Made by a program: the position numbers and the translations under genes
Notes under the pieces: model-generated
What the model saw: the letters and a program-made list of their open reading frames with translations, nothing else
Database searches by the model: none
Told to the model about the DNA's origin: nothing
NCBI GenBank assembly: GCA_028707405.1
Contig: JAQWBH010000013.1
Location: 1 to 34,890 of the forward strand
DNA length: 34,890 nucleotides
Origin: Parabacteroides sp.
Lineage (GTDB): Bacteria; Bacteroidota; Bacteroidia; Bacteroidales; Tannerellaceae
Direction: 5' to 3'
Part shown: positions 25,700 to 34,890 of the stretch, piece after piece
Layout: every line of letters starts with the position of its first letter
Numbering within the stretch: position 1 is the first letter of the stretch

Positions 25700-26135
25700 T
25701 CAAAGTATGGTGCTTTTTTCTATAAATATTTTGCAATGTTATATATTGCCTTACTATCGTCACATACTTTTATTTCTCTCAAATTTCAAAATTTTATAAC
25801 AATAGACTGATTATAAATATTTTATTATCGATGACGTATTATTCAAAGGTTTGTGTTTCTCTTTTTGTCAATGTGGTAGTTGAAATATGTAGTCTCACCT
25901 TTTCTGTTGCTGCAGAAACTTTACGTGGAATAAAATAAGAATTGCTGGTTATGAGAAATTGGAAGAATATTATTTACTGTATTTTGATGTTATAACGTTT
26001 AATATCCTGTTTGGTGACGTGCCGGCATTTAATCTTTTACTATCTAATAATGAGATACATGTCGTTGAATAACTCATAGCGTCAATTGATAAACAGTTCG
26101 TAAGGAGTGTTGGATTTTAAGTTAGTACATAATAA
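25700..26135. other. AT-rich gap without a recognised gene
   Basis: Both strands were read. No ORF of convincing length or composition is present. The only hint is a short minus-strand reading frame at 26082-26120 ending in KSNTPYELFIN and a stop, which might be the tail of a decayed transposase or integrase. Otherwise I see nothing in it. Confidence 0.5.
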
Positions 26136-26180
26136 GAATGCTTTAGTTCGTTAAAACTAAAGCATTCATGAATTTTTTTT
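26136..26180. terminator. Strong hairpin terminator beside tRNA-Ser
   Basis: A 13-bp perfect stem GAATGCTTTAGTT (26136-26148) and AACTAAAGCATTC (26155-26167) closes a 6-nt loop. On the plus strand it is followed by eight T (26173-26180), on the minus strand by a T-rich TTATTATG. It lies about 20 bp past the 3' end of the minus-strand tRNA gene, so ending that transcript is its most likely job; no plus-strand gene reads into it. Confidence 0.75.
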
Positions 26181-26188
26181 AACTTTTT

Positions 26189-26278
26189 TGGCGGAAGAGG
26201 GGAGATTCGAACTCCCGGAGCAGTTACCCGCTCGGCAGTTTAGCAAACTGCTGGTTTAAGCCACTCACCCACTCGTCC
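26189..26278 (-). tRNA. tRNA-Ser(GCU), CCA end encoded
   Basis: On the minus strand the sequence folds as a class II tRNA: 5' acceptor strand GGACGAG, D-arm, anticodon arm GCAGT-TTGCTAA-ACTGC (anticodon GCU, reading AGC/AGU), a long variable arm with GAGC/GCTC, the T-arm with GTTCGAATC, 3' acceptor strand CTCTTCC, discriminator G and an encoded CCA (26189-26191). The acceptor stem has a C-U mismatch at the fourth pair. The long variable arm confirms the serine identity. Confidence 0.96.
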
Positions 26279-26383
26279 TTGAGCTTATGTCTTTTTGACA
26301 CCTGTTTTTCAAATGCGCCGCAAAGATAGTTTAGTTTTTTTTAATAAGCAAGGTTTTCGTGGAGATTTTTCAAAAAAAGGTAT

Positions 26384-26391
26384 TATTTTTG
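26384..26391 (+). promoter_or_regulatory. -7 promoter element for mltG
   Basis: TATTTTTG is a perfect TAnnTTTG match, followed by TGCCGTC. Transcription would start near 26398, so the in-frame ATG at 26359 cannot be used from this promoter and the start at 26416 is favoured. Confidence 0.6.
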
Positions 26392-26415
26392 TGCCGTCAA
26401 ATTGAAGAATTGAAA

Positions 26416-27447
26416 ATGATGACTAAGCATAAAGGTTTATTGGCTGTAGTTGTTGCAGTTGCACTATTTATAGCTATTGCTGTATGTTGGGGGTTTATGT
26501 TAGCATTAGCTCCAAACTTTAAAATTCAGAAGACAGTGTATGTTTATGTGGATGAAGCAAAAGATTTTTCAGCTTTGTGCGCGCAGCTGGATTCAACGGC
26601 GCACTGTCGGCATCTTAGTAGTTTCAAGCAGTTGGCGTCCTTAATGCATTATCCATCGAAAATGCATACGGGGCGTTACGCTGTCAGGGCGGGAATGAGC
26701 AACTTGAAGCTTTTGAATGATTTGCGAGGTGGGCATCAGGCTGTTGTAAAGCTTTCATTTAATAATATTCGGACAAATAAGGATCTTGCCGATTGCTTAA
26801 GTAAGCAACTGATGCCTTCTGAAGAGGAATTTATGAGGTTGTTTAATGATTCGGTATATTGTGATTCTCTTGGATTTACTCCGGCAACAATAGGAGCTCT
26901 GTTTATTCCTAATACGTATGAGGTTTATTGGAATATTTCGTCGCGGAAGTTGATGAATCGTATGAAAAAGGAGTATACGGCGTTTTGGAATGGCACAAGA
27001 CTGAATAAAGCTCGCGAGATTGGATTTACTCCGGTTGAAATTTCTACTTTAGCTTCGATTGTGGAAGAAGAAACGGCTGCATATGATGAATACTCTTTGG
27101 TAGCCGGGGTGTATATCAATCGTATACATACAGGAATGCCTTTACAGGCTGATCCGACAATCAAATTTGCTCTTGGTGATTTTTCATTGCGTAGAATTCT
27201 TTTTGAACATCTTCAGGTTGATTCACCTTATAATACGTATAAGAATGTCGGGCTTCCTCCGGGTCCGATTCGAATCCCGACGATTCGTGGTATTGATGCC
27301 GTGCTGAATTATGTGCATCATAATTATTTGTACATGTGTGCCAAAGAAGACTTTTCCGGGCGCCATTATTATGCTGCGACAATGAATGAGCATGTGAAAA
27401 ATGCAGCCAGATATCGGGAAGAATTGAATCGGCGGGGAATACAATAG
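26416..27447 (+). CDS. mltG: MltG, endolytic peptidoglycan transglycosylase
   Basis: The protein (343 residues from the ATG at 26416) has an N-terminal membrane helix (about 9-31), a LysM-like region and the YceG/MltG catalytic domain. Key segments are FIPNTYEVYWN (about 163-173), STLASIVEEETA (about 210-221, with the catalytic Glu near 217) and NRIHTGMPLQADPTIKFALG. It cuts nascent glycan strands in the inner-membrane-facing cell wall and helps set strand length. The frame is open from 26359, but a -7 element lies inside that extension. A second ATG follows at 26419. It reads away from tRNA-Ser and appears monocistronic. Confidence 0.93.
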   Translation: MMTKHKGLLAVVVAVALFIAIAVCWGFMLALAPNFKIQKTVYVYVDEAKDFSALCAQLDSTAHCRHLSSFKQLASLMHYPSKMHTGRYAVRAGMSNLKLLNDLRGGHQAVVKLSFNNIRTNKDLADCLSKQLMPSEEEFMRLFNDSVYCDSLGFTPATIGALFIPNTYEVYWNISSRKLMNRMKKEYTAFWNGTRLNKAREIGFTPVEISTLASIVEEETAAYDEYSLVAGVYINRIHTGMPLQADPTIKFALGDFSLRRILFEHLQVDSPYNTYKNVGLPPGPIRIPTIRGIDAVLNYVHHNYLYMCAKEDFSGRHYYAATMNEHVKNAARYREELNRRGIQ

Positions 27448-27793
27448 TATTCCGAAATGAGTATAAATTTGATTGACAGAGCGTTGATAAAATATTTTTT
27501 GAAAGTTTATATTTTATCGGTTATGAAAAACTTCAGATGTTTAATGTGATTTTGTATATTTAAATATAAAGAAAGTAGAATTCTTATACTGAGTAAAAAT
27601 TGATTTGAAAGTTTCATTAAGAATAGATGAGTGTGCAAAGAGCGCAGAATTGATTCTTGCCACTTATAAATAGGTTGTTGAAATAGTTGGAAAATTATTT
27701 AATTAGCGGCTGAGGATGAATGAAGAGAAATGAATATTCTAGTATTAATTCGCAAATAAAGGTTGATGAAGTATAAAAAGGTTGATAAAATAG

Positions 27794-27801
27794 TATATTT
27801 G
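27794..27801 (+). promoter_or_regulatory. -7 promoter element of the ATP synthase operon
   Basis: TATATTTG is a perfect TAnnTTTG match, about 128 nt before the atpD start. The -33 position has no clear TTTG. It is the best candidate in the 481-bp gap after mltG, where I see no gene. Confidence 0.5.
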
Positions 27802-27814
27802 GTGTTTTAGAACA

Positions 27815-27845
27815 ATTTGTACAACAAATGGAACTTTCATTTGTT
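27815..27845 (+). promoter_or_regulatory. Alternative hairpins in the atp mRNA leader
   Basis: ATTTGT (27815-27820) can pair with ACAAAT (27824-27829), or AACAAATG (27823-27830) can pair with CATTTGTT (27838-27845). The two hairpins exclude each other. They lie just after the predicted start site, but no terminator-like stem follows, so a switching role is only a possibility. Confidence 0.35.
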
Positions 27846-27922
27846 AGAAATAAATAAGAATTTTGCAGTGATTCTATAAGGATTTAGATAAAAAGAAATT
27901 GTAATATTAAAAAGCAAAATAA

Positions 27923-29461
<1,539 letters not shown>

Positions 29462-29468
29462 GCAATTT

Positions 29469-29717
29469 ATGGAACGGTTTCTGAACTTGGTGATAGTAGC
29501 GCCTGAAAAAGTGATTTTTGAAGGTGATGTTGAAAGTCTGGACTTGCCGGGTATAAAGGGGCAGTTTACAGTTTTACCCATGCATGCAGCTTTAATCACA
29601 TCTCTTTCTCAAGGGAAGATCAGATTTGTTAATGGAGGAGAAACTACGGAACTGCTTATCAAAAGTGGGTTCGTAGAAATAAGGAAAGATAAAGTTTCGG
29701 TTTGTATAGAACAATAA
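29469..29717 (+). CDS. atpC: ATP synthase F1 subunit epsilon, short form
   Basis: The 82-residue protein (from ATG 29469) shows the epsilon beta-sandwich: LNLVIVAPEKVIFEGDVESL and PGIKGQFTVLPMHAALIT. The C-terminal two-helix domain, which in E. coli inhibits ATP hydrolysis, is absent; this short form occurs in Bacteroidota. An ATG at 29451 would overlap atpD by 11 nt and add six residues; the start at 29469 matches the family N-terminus better. It directly follows atpD in the operon. Confidence 0.9.
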   Translation: MERFLNLVIVAPEKVIFEGDVESLDLPGIKGQFTVLPMHAALITSLSQGKIRFVNGGETTELLIKSGFVEIRKDKVSVCIEQ

Positions 29718-29728
29718 AATATGTAATA

Positions 29729-30157
29729 ATGAGTATAACAATAACAAAAAAAAGATTTTTATTCTGGAAGGCATTTGTATGTTTGATATGCGGTGTAATC
29801 GGCTGGGTAATTCTTAAAGTATTTTTTCCCGATCATTATTTTGCGTTGTATCCGTGCATCCCTGTATTTTTCTTTCTTTTTGGTGTTTACTATATTACAA
29901 CATTTGATCAGTTTAGGCAATATGCGCCCAAGAAACTTCTTTCTGTATATCTTGGCATGAAATTTGTTAAGATGGTGCTTTCTATGATGCTTCTGTTTGT
30001 ATATATATTGGTCATTAAAGTTCACAAATCGGATTTTGTTATAATGTTCTTTTTATTTTATCTGATGAGTATTTTGTTTGAAACAATATTCTTTTGTAAA
30101 TATGAACAGAATTTGAAGAAAAAAATGATAGAAGAAAGAAAAAATGAAAATAAATAG
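29729..30157 (+). CDS. AtpI-like small membrane protein of the ATP synthase operon
   Basis: The 142-residue protein has four predicted membrane helices (about 12-32, 36-57, 75-97 and 102-122), then a basic tail (KKKMIEERKNENK). It lies between atpC and atpB, where Bacteroidota keep a poorly conserved ATP synthase subunit I-like gene that may help build the c-ring. Sequence likeness to AtpI is weak, so the call rests on size, topology and place. The start at 29729 is preferred; an ATG at 29702 would overlap atpC. Its end overlaps atpB by 14 nt. Confidence 0.75.
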   Translation: MSITITKKRFLFWKAFVCLICGVIGWVILKVFFPDHYFALYPCIPVFFFLFGVYYITTFDQFRQYAPKKLLSVYLGMKFVKMVLSMMLLFVYILVIKVHKSDFVIMFFLFYLMSILFETIFFCKYEQNLKKKMIEERKNENK

Positions 30158-31241
30158 AATGAAATATTTCAGACTTGTTTTCTGTTTTATAGTGATATCT
30201 TGTTTTTCTGCTTTTGCGGAGAATGCTGTTCCTCCGCAGGCAAAAGAAGATGTTGATGTTAAGGGGCTTGTAATGGGGCATATTACAGACTCGTATGATT
30301 GGGATATTACAAAAATTGGCAACACTAAGATTTGTGTGTATCTTCCTGTGATTGTCTTTAGTCATCAGACAGGATGGCATACATTTCTTTCGTCTCATCT
30401 TTTTCCTAAAGGGACAAAATACGAAGGATTCAGGATTGCAACGGAAGGAAATTATCAGGGGAAGATTGTTGAAACGAATACTTTCGGACAGGAAGTTCGT
30501 CCAATAGATATATCAATTACGAAAACGGTACTGGCATTATTAATCAATAGTTTGTTGTTAATTGTACTTATATTAAGTACGGCCAGATGGCATCGGAAAC
30601 ACACACCACAATCTGAGGCTCCAAAAGGTTTTGTGGGGTTAATGGAAATGGCTGTCATGGCTATAGAGAATGATGTGGCGAAAGCCTGTATCGGAAAGGA
30701 TTATAAGTTCTATTCACCTTATATTCTTACTGTATTCTTTTTTGTTTTAGTAAACAATTTGATGGGATTGCTACCTGTTTTTCCTGGAGGCGTGGGTGTT
30801 ACGGGTAATATTGCTATTACTTTTGTTCTGGCATTATGTTCAATGATTGCCATAAATTTGTGGGGAAATAAGGCATACTGGAAAGATATTTTCTGGCCTA
30901 AAGTCCCTACATGGTTAAAACTACCGGTACCTTTCATGCCCCTAATTGAATTAGTTGGTATTTTTTCAAAGCCATTTGCATTGATGATTCGTCTTTTTGC
31001 AAATATGATGGGTGGGCATTCGGCAATTTTGGCTTTAGTAAGTTTGGTTTTCATCACAGTAAGCATGGGCCCTGTTGCTAATGGTACAATGACAGTCGTA
31101 TCTGTCCTGTTTACTGTTTTTATGGAATTTATAGAATTATTAGTGGCTTTTATTCAAGCGTATGTTTTTGCAATGCTTTCGGCCGTATTTATCGGTTTGT
31201 CCAGGCTAGAAGAGGCTCCCCAAAAAACTTCAAAGAGATAA
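30144..31241 (+). CDS. atpB: ATP synthase F0 subunit a
   Basis: The 365-residue protein has a signal-peptide-like N-terminus (about 1-25) and an extra periplasmic domain (about 26-125), a feature of Bacteroidota subunit a. The membrane part follows from about 126. FALMIRLFANMMGGH (278-292) holds the essential Arg (R283) that faces the c-ring, and NLMGLLPVFPGG (about 205-216) is the usual second landmark. The last helices (IELLVAFIQAYVFAMLSAVFIG) are well conserved. It forms the proton half-channels. Confidence 0.96.
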   Translation: MKINRMKYFRLVFCFIVISCFSAFAENAVPPQAKEDVDVKGLVMGHITDSYDWDITKIGNTKICVYLPVIVFSHQTGWHTFLSSHLFPKGTKYEGFRIATEGNYQGKIVETNTFGQEVRPIDISITKTVLALLINSLLLIVLILSTARWHRKHTPQSEAPKGFVGLMEMAVMAIENDVAKACIGKDYKFYSPYILTVFFFVLVNNLMGLLPVFPGGVGVTGNIAITFVLALCSMIAINLWGNKAYWKDIFWPKVPTWLKLPVPFMPLIELVGIFSKPFALMIRLFANMMGGHSAILALVSLVFITVSMGPVANGTMTVVSVLFTVFMEFIELLVAFIQAYVFAMLSAVFIGLSRLEEAPQKTSKR

Positions 31242-31244
31242 TAA

Positions 31245-31523
<279 letters not shown>

Positions 31524-31536
31524 TTTGTAAGCGACT

Positions 31537-32037
31537 ATGTCATTGTTAACGCCCGATAGTGGCTTGTTGTTTTGGATGCTCCTTTGTTTCGGCATTGTGT
31601 TCTTTGTGCTTGCGAAGTTTGGATTCCCAGTCATTATTAAGATGGTGAACGAGCGGAAGGAGTATATCGACCATTCATTGGTCGTTGCAAAGGAAGCGAA
31701 TGAACAACTTGTTAATTTGAAGGCTGAAGGTGAAACTATATTAGCTAAAGCGCGCGAAGAACAAGTTCGGATACTGAATGAAGCTGTTGCTACACGCGAA
31801 CGCGTTATCAGCGAAGCTAAGACGCAGGCACAGATTGAAGGTTCGAAGATGCTTGAAGAAGTAAAACTTCAGATTAAAGCAGAGAAAGATGATGCCATAC
31901 GTGATATTCGTCGGCAGGTGGCTGTTTTGTCAGTCAATATTGCCGAAAAGGTGTTACGTAAGAACTTGGATAGTGAAGACGAACAGACGGAGATGATTGA
32001 GCGTCTGTTAGATGAAACTTTTGCTTCTAAAAACTGA
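31537..32037 (+). CDS. atpF: ATP synthase F0 subunit b
   Basis: The 166-residue protein has one N-terminal membrane helix (about 8-28, [20 protein letters not shown]) followed by a long charged coiled coil (about 35-160), the peripheral stalk. The [20 protein letters not shown] junction is typical of b subunits. It lies 13 nt after atpE and 5 nt before atpH. Confidence 0.96.
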   Translation: MSLLTPDSGLLFWMLLCFGIVFFVLAKFGFPVIIKMVNERKEYIDHSLVVAKEANEQLVNLKAEGETILAKAREEQVRILNEAVATRERVISEAKTQAQIEGSKMLEEVKLQIKAEKDDAIRDIRRQVAVLSVNIAEKVLRKNLDSEDEQTEMIERLLDETFASKN

Positions 32038-32042
32038 TAGCT

Positions 32043-32597
32043 ATGAATATGGGAGTAATCTCTAACCGTTATGCGAAAGCTCTTTTAGCATTTGCTAATG
32101 AGAATAATGCAGAAGATGCTACTTATCAGAATATGCAAATACTGAAAGACAGTTACCTGCAAGTTCCCGAGTTGCGCTATACTGTAGACAATCCTTTATT
32201 GACTCTAGAAATAAAGCACAAAGTGATTTGTGAAGCAGCAGGAGGTGAGGTAACGCAAGAATTCAGCCGGTTTGTATGGTTAGTTTTGAAGGAAAAAAGA
32301 GAAAAATTCCTGCAGTTTATGGTACATGCTTTTATTAGCATATATCGGAAACAGAAAAATATCAGTATGGGACGTCTGACCACTGCTTATCCTATAATGG
32401 ATGAAGTAGTAAGTCGAATTCGTAAATTGGTGGTTGATGAAACAAAGGGAACTGTTGAGTTTTCAACGAAAACGGATCCGGGATTGATAGGAGGCTTTAT
32501 CTTCGAGATCGGTACTTATCGCTTGGATGCAAGTGTCGCAAGACAGGTGTCGAAAGTTAAACAACAGTTCATTGAAAAGAATAAAAGAATAGTCTAA
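32043..32597 (+). CDS. atpH: ATP synthase F1 subunit delta
   Basis: The 184-residue protein begins GVISNRYAKALLAFANE, the typical delta (OSCP) start, and ends with LIGGFIFEIGTYRLDASVARQVSKVKQQF (as positions 150-178), the conserved C-terminal motif. It joins the peripheral stalk to the alpha3-beta3 head. The start has two Met (M1, M3); the first was used. Confidence 0.96.
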   Translation: MNMGVISNRYAKALLAFANENNAEDATYQNMQILKDSYLQVPELRYTVDNPLLTLEIKHKVICEAAGGEVTQEFSRFVWLVLKEKREKFLQFMVHAFISIYRKQKNISMGRLTTAYPIMDEVVSRIRKLVVDETKGTVEFSTKTDPGLIGGFIFEIGTYRLDASVARQVSKVKQQFIEKNKRIV

Positions 32598-32608
32598 AAG
32601 GGAAAAGT

Positions 32609-34201
32609 ATGTCTGAGAATATAAAACCCAGCGAAGTATCTGAAGTATTGCTCCGGCAATTGAAAGATATTGATGTCTCGCTTCAATTTGAAGAGGTAGG
32701 GACAGTCCTTCAAGTGAGTGATGGTGTAGTGCGTATTTATGGATTGTTGAACGCTGAGGCTAATGAGTTATTGGAGTTTGATAACGGGATGAAGGCTATT
32801 GTAATGAATCTGGAAGAAGAAAATGTAGGTGCTGTGCTGCTTGGACCGACTGACCAGATTAAGGAAGGGATGACCGTTAAACGGACGAAACGTATTGCTT
32901 CTATCAAAGTGGGAGAGAATATGTTGGGTCGTGTAATTGATCCGCTAGGCGAGCCTCTGGACGGACGCGGACAAATTGATGGGGAGCTGCTGGAGATGCC
33001 ATTGGAGCGTAAAGCACCAGGTGTTATCTTCCGCCAGCCGGTTAATCAACCATTACAAACTGGATTGAAATCGATTGATGCTATGATTCCGATTGGGCGT
33101 GGACAGCGTGAGTTGATTATTGGTGATCGGCAGACGGGAAAGACGTCGATTGCTATTGATACTATTCTGAATCAGAAATTGAATTACGAAGCAGGCAAAC
33201 CGGTCTATTGTATTTATGTGGCGATTGGACAAAAAGGCTCTACAGTGGCTAATATTGTCAATACGTTGAAACAAAATGGCGCAATGCCTTATACAATTAT
33301 TGTTTCGGCGACAGCGGCTGAGCCGGCTGCTTTGCAATATTTCGCACCGTTTGCAGGGGCTGCTATTGGTGAATATTTTCGTGATACCGGTCGTGATGCA
33401 CTGGTTGTATATGATGACCTTTCAAAGCAGGCGGTTGCTTATCGTGAGGTTTCATTGATATTGCGTCGTCCTTCTGGTCGTGAAGCTTATCCGGGTGATA
33501 TCTTCTATCTGCATTCACGCTTATTGGAGCGTGCTGCAAAGATAATTAATCAACAGGAAGTAGCCGAACAGATGAATGATTTACCGGAAAGCATGAAAGG
33601 AAAGGTGAAGGGAGGGGGTTCTCTGACTGCACTTCCTATTATTGAAACACAGGCTGGCGATGTCTCGGCCTATATTCCAACAAATGTGATTTCAATTACG
33701 GACGGACAGATTTTCCTTGAAACAGACTTGTTCAATCAAGGGTTTCGTCCGGCAATCAACGTTGGTATTTCGGTTTCGCGTGTTGGTGGCAGCGCTCAGA
33801 TCAAGAGCATGAAAAAGGTGGCCGGTACAATGAAGATCGATCAGGCACAGTATCGTGAATTGGAGTCGTTCTCGAAGTTCAGCAGTGATATGGATGCCGT
33901 GACGGCGATGGCTATCGATCGTGGTCGTAAGAATAACCAGTTGCTTATTCAGCCGCAACATGAGCCGATGGCTGTCGGTGAGCAGATTGCTATCCTTTAT
34001 TGCGGAACACATGGATTGTTGCGTGATGTGCCTCTGACCAGTGTGCACGCTTTTCAGGAATCATTTCTGGAAATGATGCATGCGAATCATCAGACGGATG
34101 TGCTTGATGTGTTGGCTAGTGGTATAATTGATGATAAATTGACAGCTATTATTGAACAGGCCGCTTCTGATGTCGCTCAACAATTTAAAGAAGGCAAATA
34201 A
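32609..34201 (+). CDS. atpA: ATP synthase F1 subunit alpha
   Basis: The 530-residue protein has the N-terminal barrel (EVGTVLQVSDGVVRIYGL), the P-loop GDRQTGKT (172-179), the VYDDLSKQAVAYREVSLILRR block and the C-terminal helical domain. Its length is slightly above the E. coli protein (513), usual for this phylum. It follows atpH by 11 nt and precedes atpG by 2 nt. It binds non-catalytic nucleotide and forms the hexamer with AtpD. Confidence 0.98.
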   Translation: MSENIKPSEVSEVLLRQLKDIDVSLQFEEVGTVLQVSDGVVRIYGLLNAEANELLEFDNGMKAIVMNLEEENVGAVLLGPTDQIKEGMTVKRTKRIASIKVGENMLGRVIDPLGEPLDGRGQIDGELLEMPLERKAPGVIFRQPVNQPLQTGLKSIDAMIPIGRGQRELIIGDRQTGKTSIAIDTILNQKLNYEAGKPVYCIYVAIGQKGSTVANIVNTLKQNGAMPYTIIVSATAAEPAALQYFAPFAGAAIGEYFRDTGRDALVVYDDLSKQAVAYREVSLILRRPSGREAYPGDIFYLHSRLLERAAKIINQQEVAEQMNDLPESMKGKVKGGGSLTALPIIETQAGDVSAYIPTNVISITDGQIFLETDLFNQGFRPAINVGISVSRVGGSAQIKSMKKVAGTMKIDQAQYRELESFSKFSSDMDAVTAMAIDRGRKNNQLLIQPQHEPMAVGEQIAILYCGTHGLLRDVPLTSVHAFQESFLEMMHANHQTDVLDVLASGIIDDKLTAIIEQAASDVAQQFKEGK

Positions 34202-34203
34202 AT

Positions 34204-34890
34204 ATGGCATCACTGAAAGAAGTTAAGCAGAGAATCGCTTCAGTGCGAAGTACGCAAAAGATTACTTCAGCAATGAAGATGGTTGCGTCTGCCAAGTTGC
34301 ATAAGGCACAGGCTGCTATAGGCAATATGCTTCCTTATCAACAAAGATTGCATAGTATACTGACTAATTTCTTGGGCGATAACAAAGATGTCTCTTCTCC
34401 GTTTGTTAAAGTACGGACAGTGAAGCGGGTTGCTATAGTCGTTTTTTCTTCGAATACGAGTCTGTGTGGTGGATTCAATGCAAATGTGATTCGTCGGTTG
34501 ATGGGGCTTCTTGATGAATATAAATTTTTGGATAAGGAGAATATATTGATTTTTCCTGTAGGAAAGAAAGTCGAAGATGCAGTCAGGAAAGCCGGATTCA
34601 AGATTGGAGGTAGCTATCAGTCAATGGCTAATAAGCCTTCATATCAGGAAGCGGCCGATTTGGCAACTGATTTAATGACCCGTTTTTTGAAAGAAGATAT
34701 CGATAAGGTGGAACTTCTTTATAATCATTTTAAAAACACCGCTTCCCAGACCTTGACACGGTCGATTTATTTGCCTATCGATTTGAGAAAGCAGGTCAAA
34801 GTATCAAGTGAAAATTTGCCGGATTATATTATTGAGCCGGATTCTGATAGTTTATTGGAAGAATTGCTTCCTAAAGTTCTTCGTATAGAA
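34204..34890 (+). CDS. atpG: ATP synthase F1 subunit gamma, cut by the right edge
   Basis: An ATG at 34204, 2 nt after the atpA stop, opens a frame that stays open to the end of the window (229 codons). It starts MASLKEVKQRIASVRSTQKI and TSAMKMVASAKLHKA, the conserved N-terminal helix of gamma, the rotating shaft. SSNTSLCGGFNANVIR (about 82-97) is the next landmark. The C-terminal helix, which carries the most conserved block, is beyond the window. The operon order ends here as in other Bacteroidales. Confidence 0.95.
   Translation, partial: MASLKEVKQRIASVRSTQKITSAMKMVASAKLHKAQAAIGNMLPYQQRLHSILTNFLGDNKDVSSPFVKVRTVKRVAIVVFSSNTSLCGGFNANVIRRLMGLLDEYKFLDKENILIFPVGKKVEDAVRKAGFKIGGSYQSMANKPSYQEAADLATDLMTRFLKEDIDKVELLYNHFKNTASQTLTRSIYLPIDLRKQVKVSSENLPDYIIEPDSDSLLEELLPKVLRIE

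Noticed and set aside
26000..26200. tRNA-linked integrative element with attachment sites
   Set aside because: No integrase gene and no direct repeat of the tRNA-Ser 3' end were found in the window.
27436..27453. Hairpin GGAATAC/GTATTCC over the mltG stop codon as a terminator
   Set aside because: A 7-bp stem is present, but no T run follows, so ending of transcription is not supported.

Overview
The window is a chromosomal piece of a Bacteroidales-type bacterium (phylum Bacteroidota). The signs are promoters that fit the Bacteroidota -7 consensus TAnnTTTG rather than TATAAT, few Shine-Dalgarno sequences, the ATP synthase order atpD-atpC-atpI-like-atpB-E-F-H-A-G, a periplasmic N-terminal extension on subunit a, a DUF4251 protein and an HYC_CC_PP protein. 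The genus cannot be fixed from the sequence alone; Tannerellaceae/Parabacteroides-like or a relative is a guess.

Region 1 (1-8573) is a complete type I-C CRISPR-Cas locus on the minus strand: cas3-cas5c-cas8c-cas7c-cas4-cas1-cas2, then a leader (936-1101) and an array of 14 identical 32-bp repeats with 13 complete spacers. The array runs off the left edge. Every cas gene is intact and tightly packed, with motif residues in place. A Met codon inside cas8c is a good candidate start for the Cas11c small subunit.

Region 2 (8574-9543) is about 970 bp without a recognisable gene, but dense in organised DNA. It holds a likely cas promoter with a dyad, four palindromic AGTATATACT sites spaced 22-23 bp, three TACGG-N5-(C/A)CGTA dyads, a three-armed TAGCGTCA pairing set, and six (C/T)ATTCGA-type sites spaced 21-23 bp. 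I could not match these to a described element, and it is the most unusual part of the window.

Region 3 (9544-12698) holds a YhcC-like radical SAM protein, a convergent DUF4251 protein, a membrane-anchored coiled-coil protein and a Crp/Fnr-family regulator. A 20-bp Crp/Fnr-like palindrome overlaps the regulator's stop codon and lies at about -40 of the next promoter.

Region 4 (12825-17702) is a four-gene efflux operon: TolC-like, HlyD-like and two ABC-2 permeases, with no ATPase gene. A hairpin terminator separates it from region 5 (17822-25638), a minus-strand copper/silver (Cus-type) module: HYC_CC_PP protein, CusA-like pump, TolC-like channel, CusB-like adaptor and an HMA-domain lipoprotein.

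Region 6 has tRNA-Ser(GCU) and mltG, then the F-type ATP synthase operon (27929 to the right edge), cut inside atpG.
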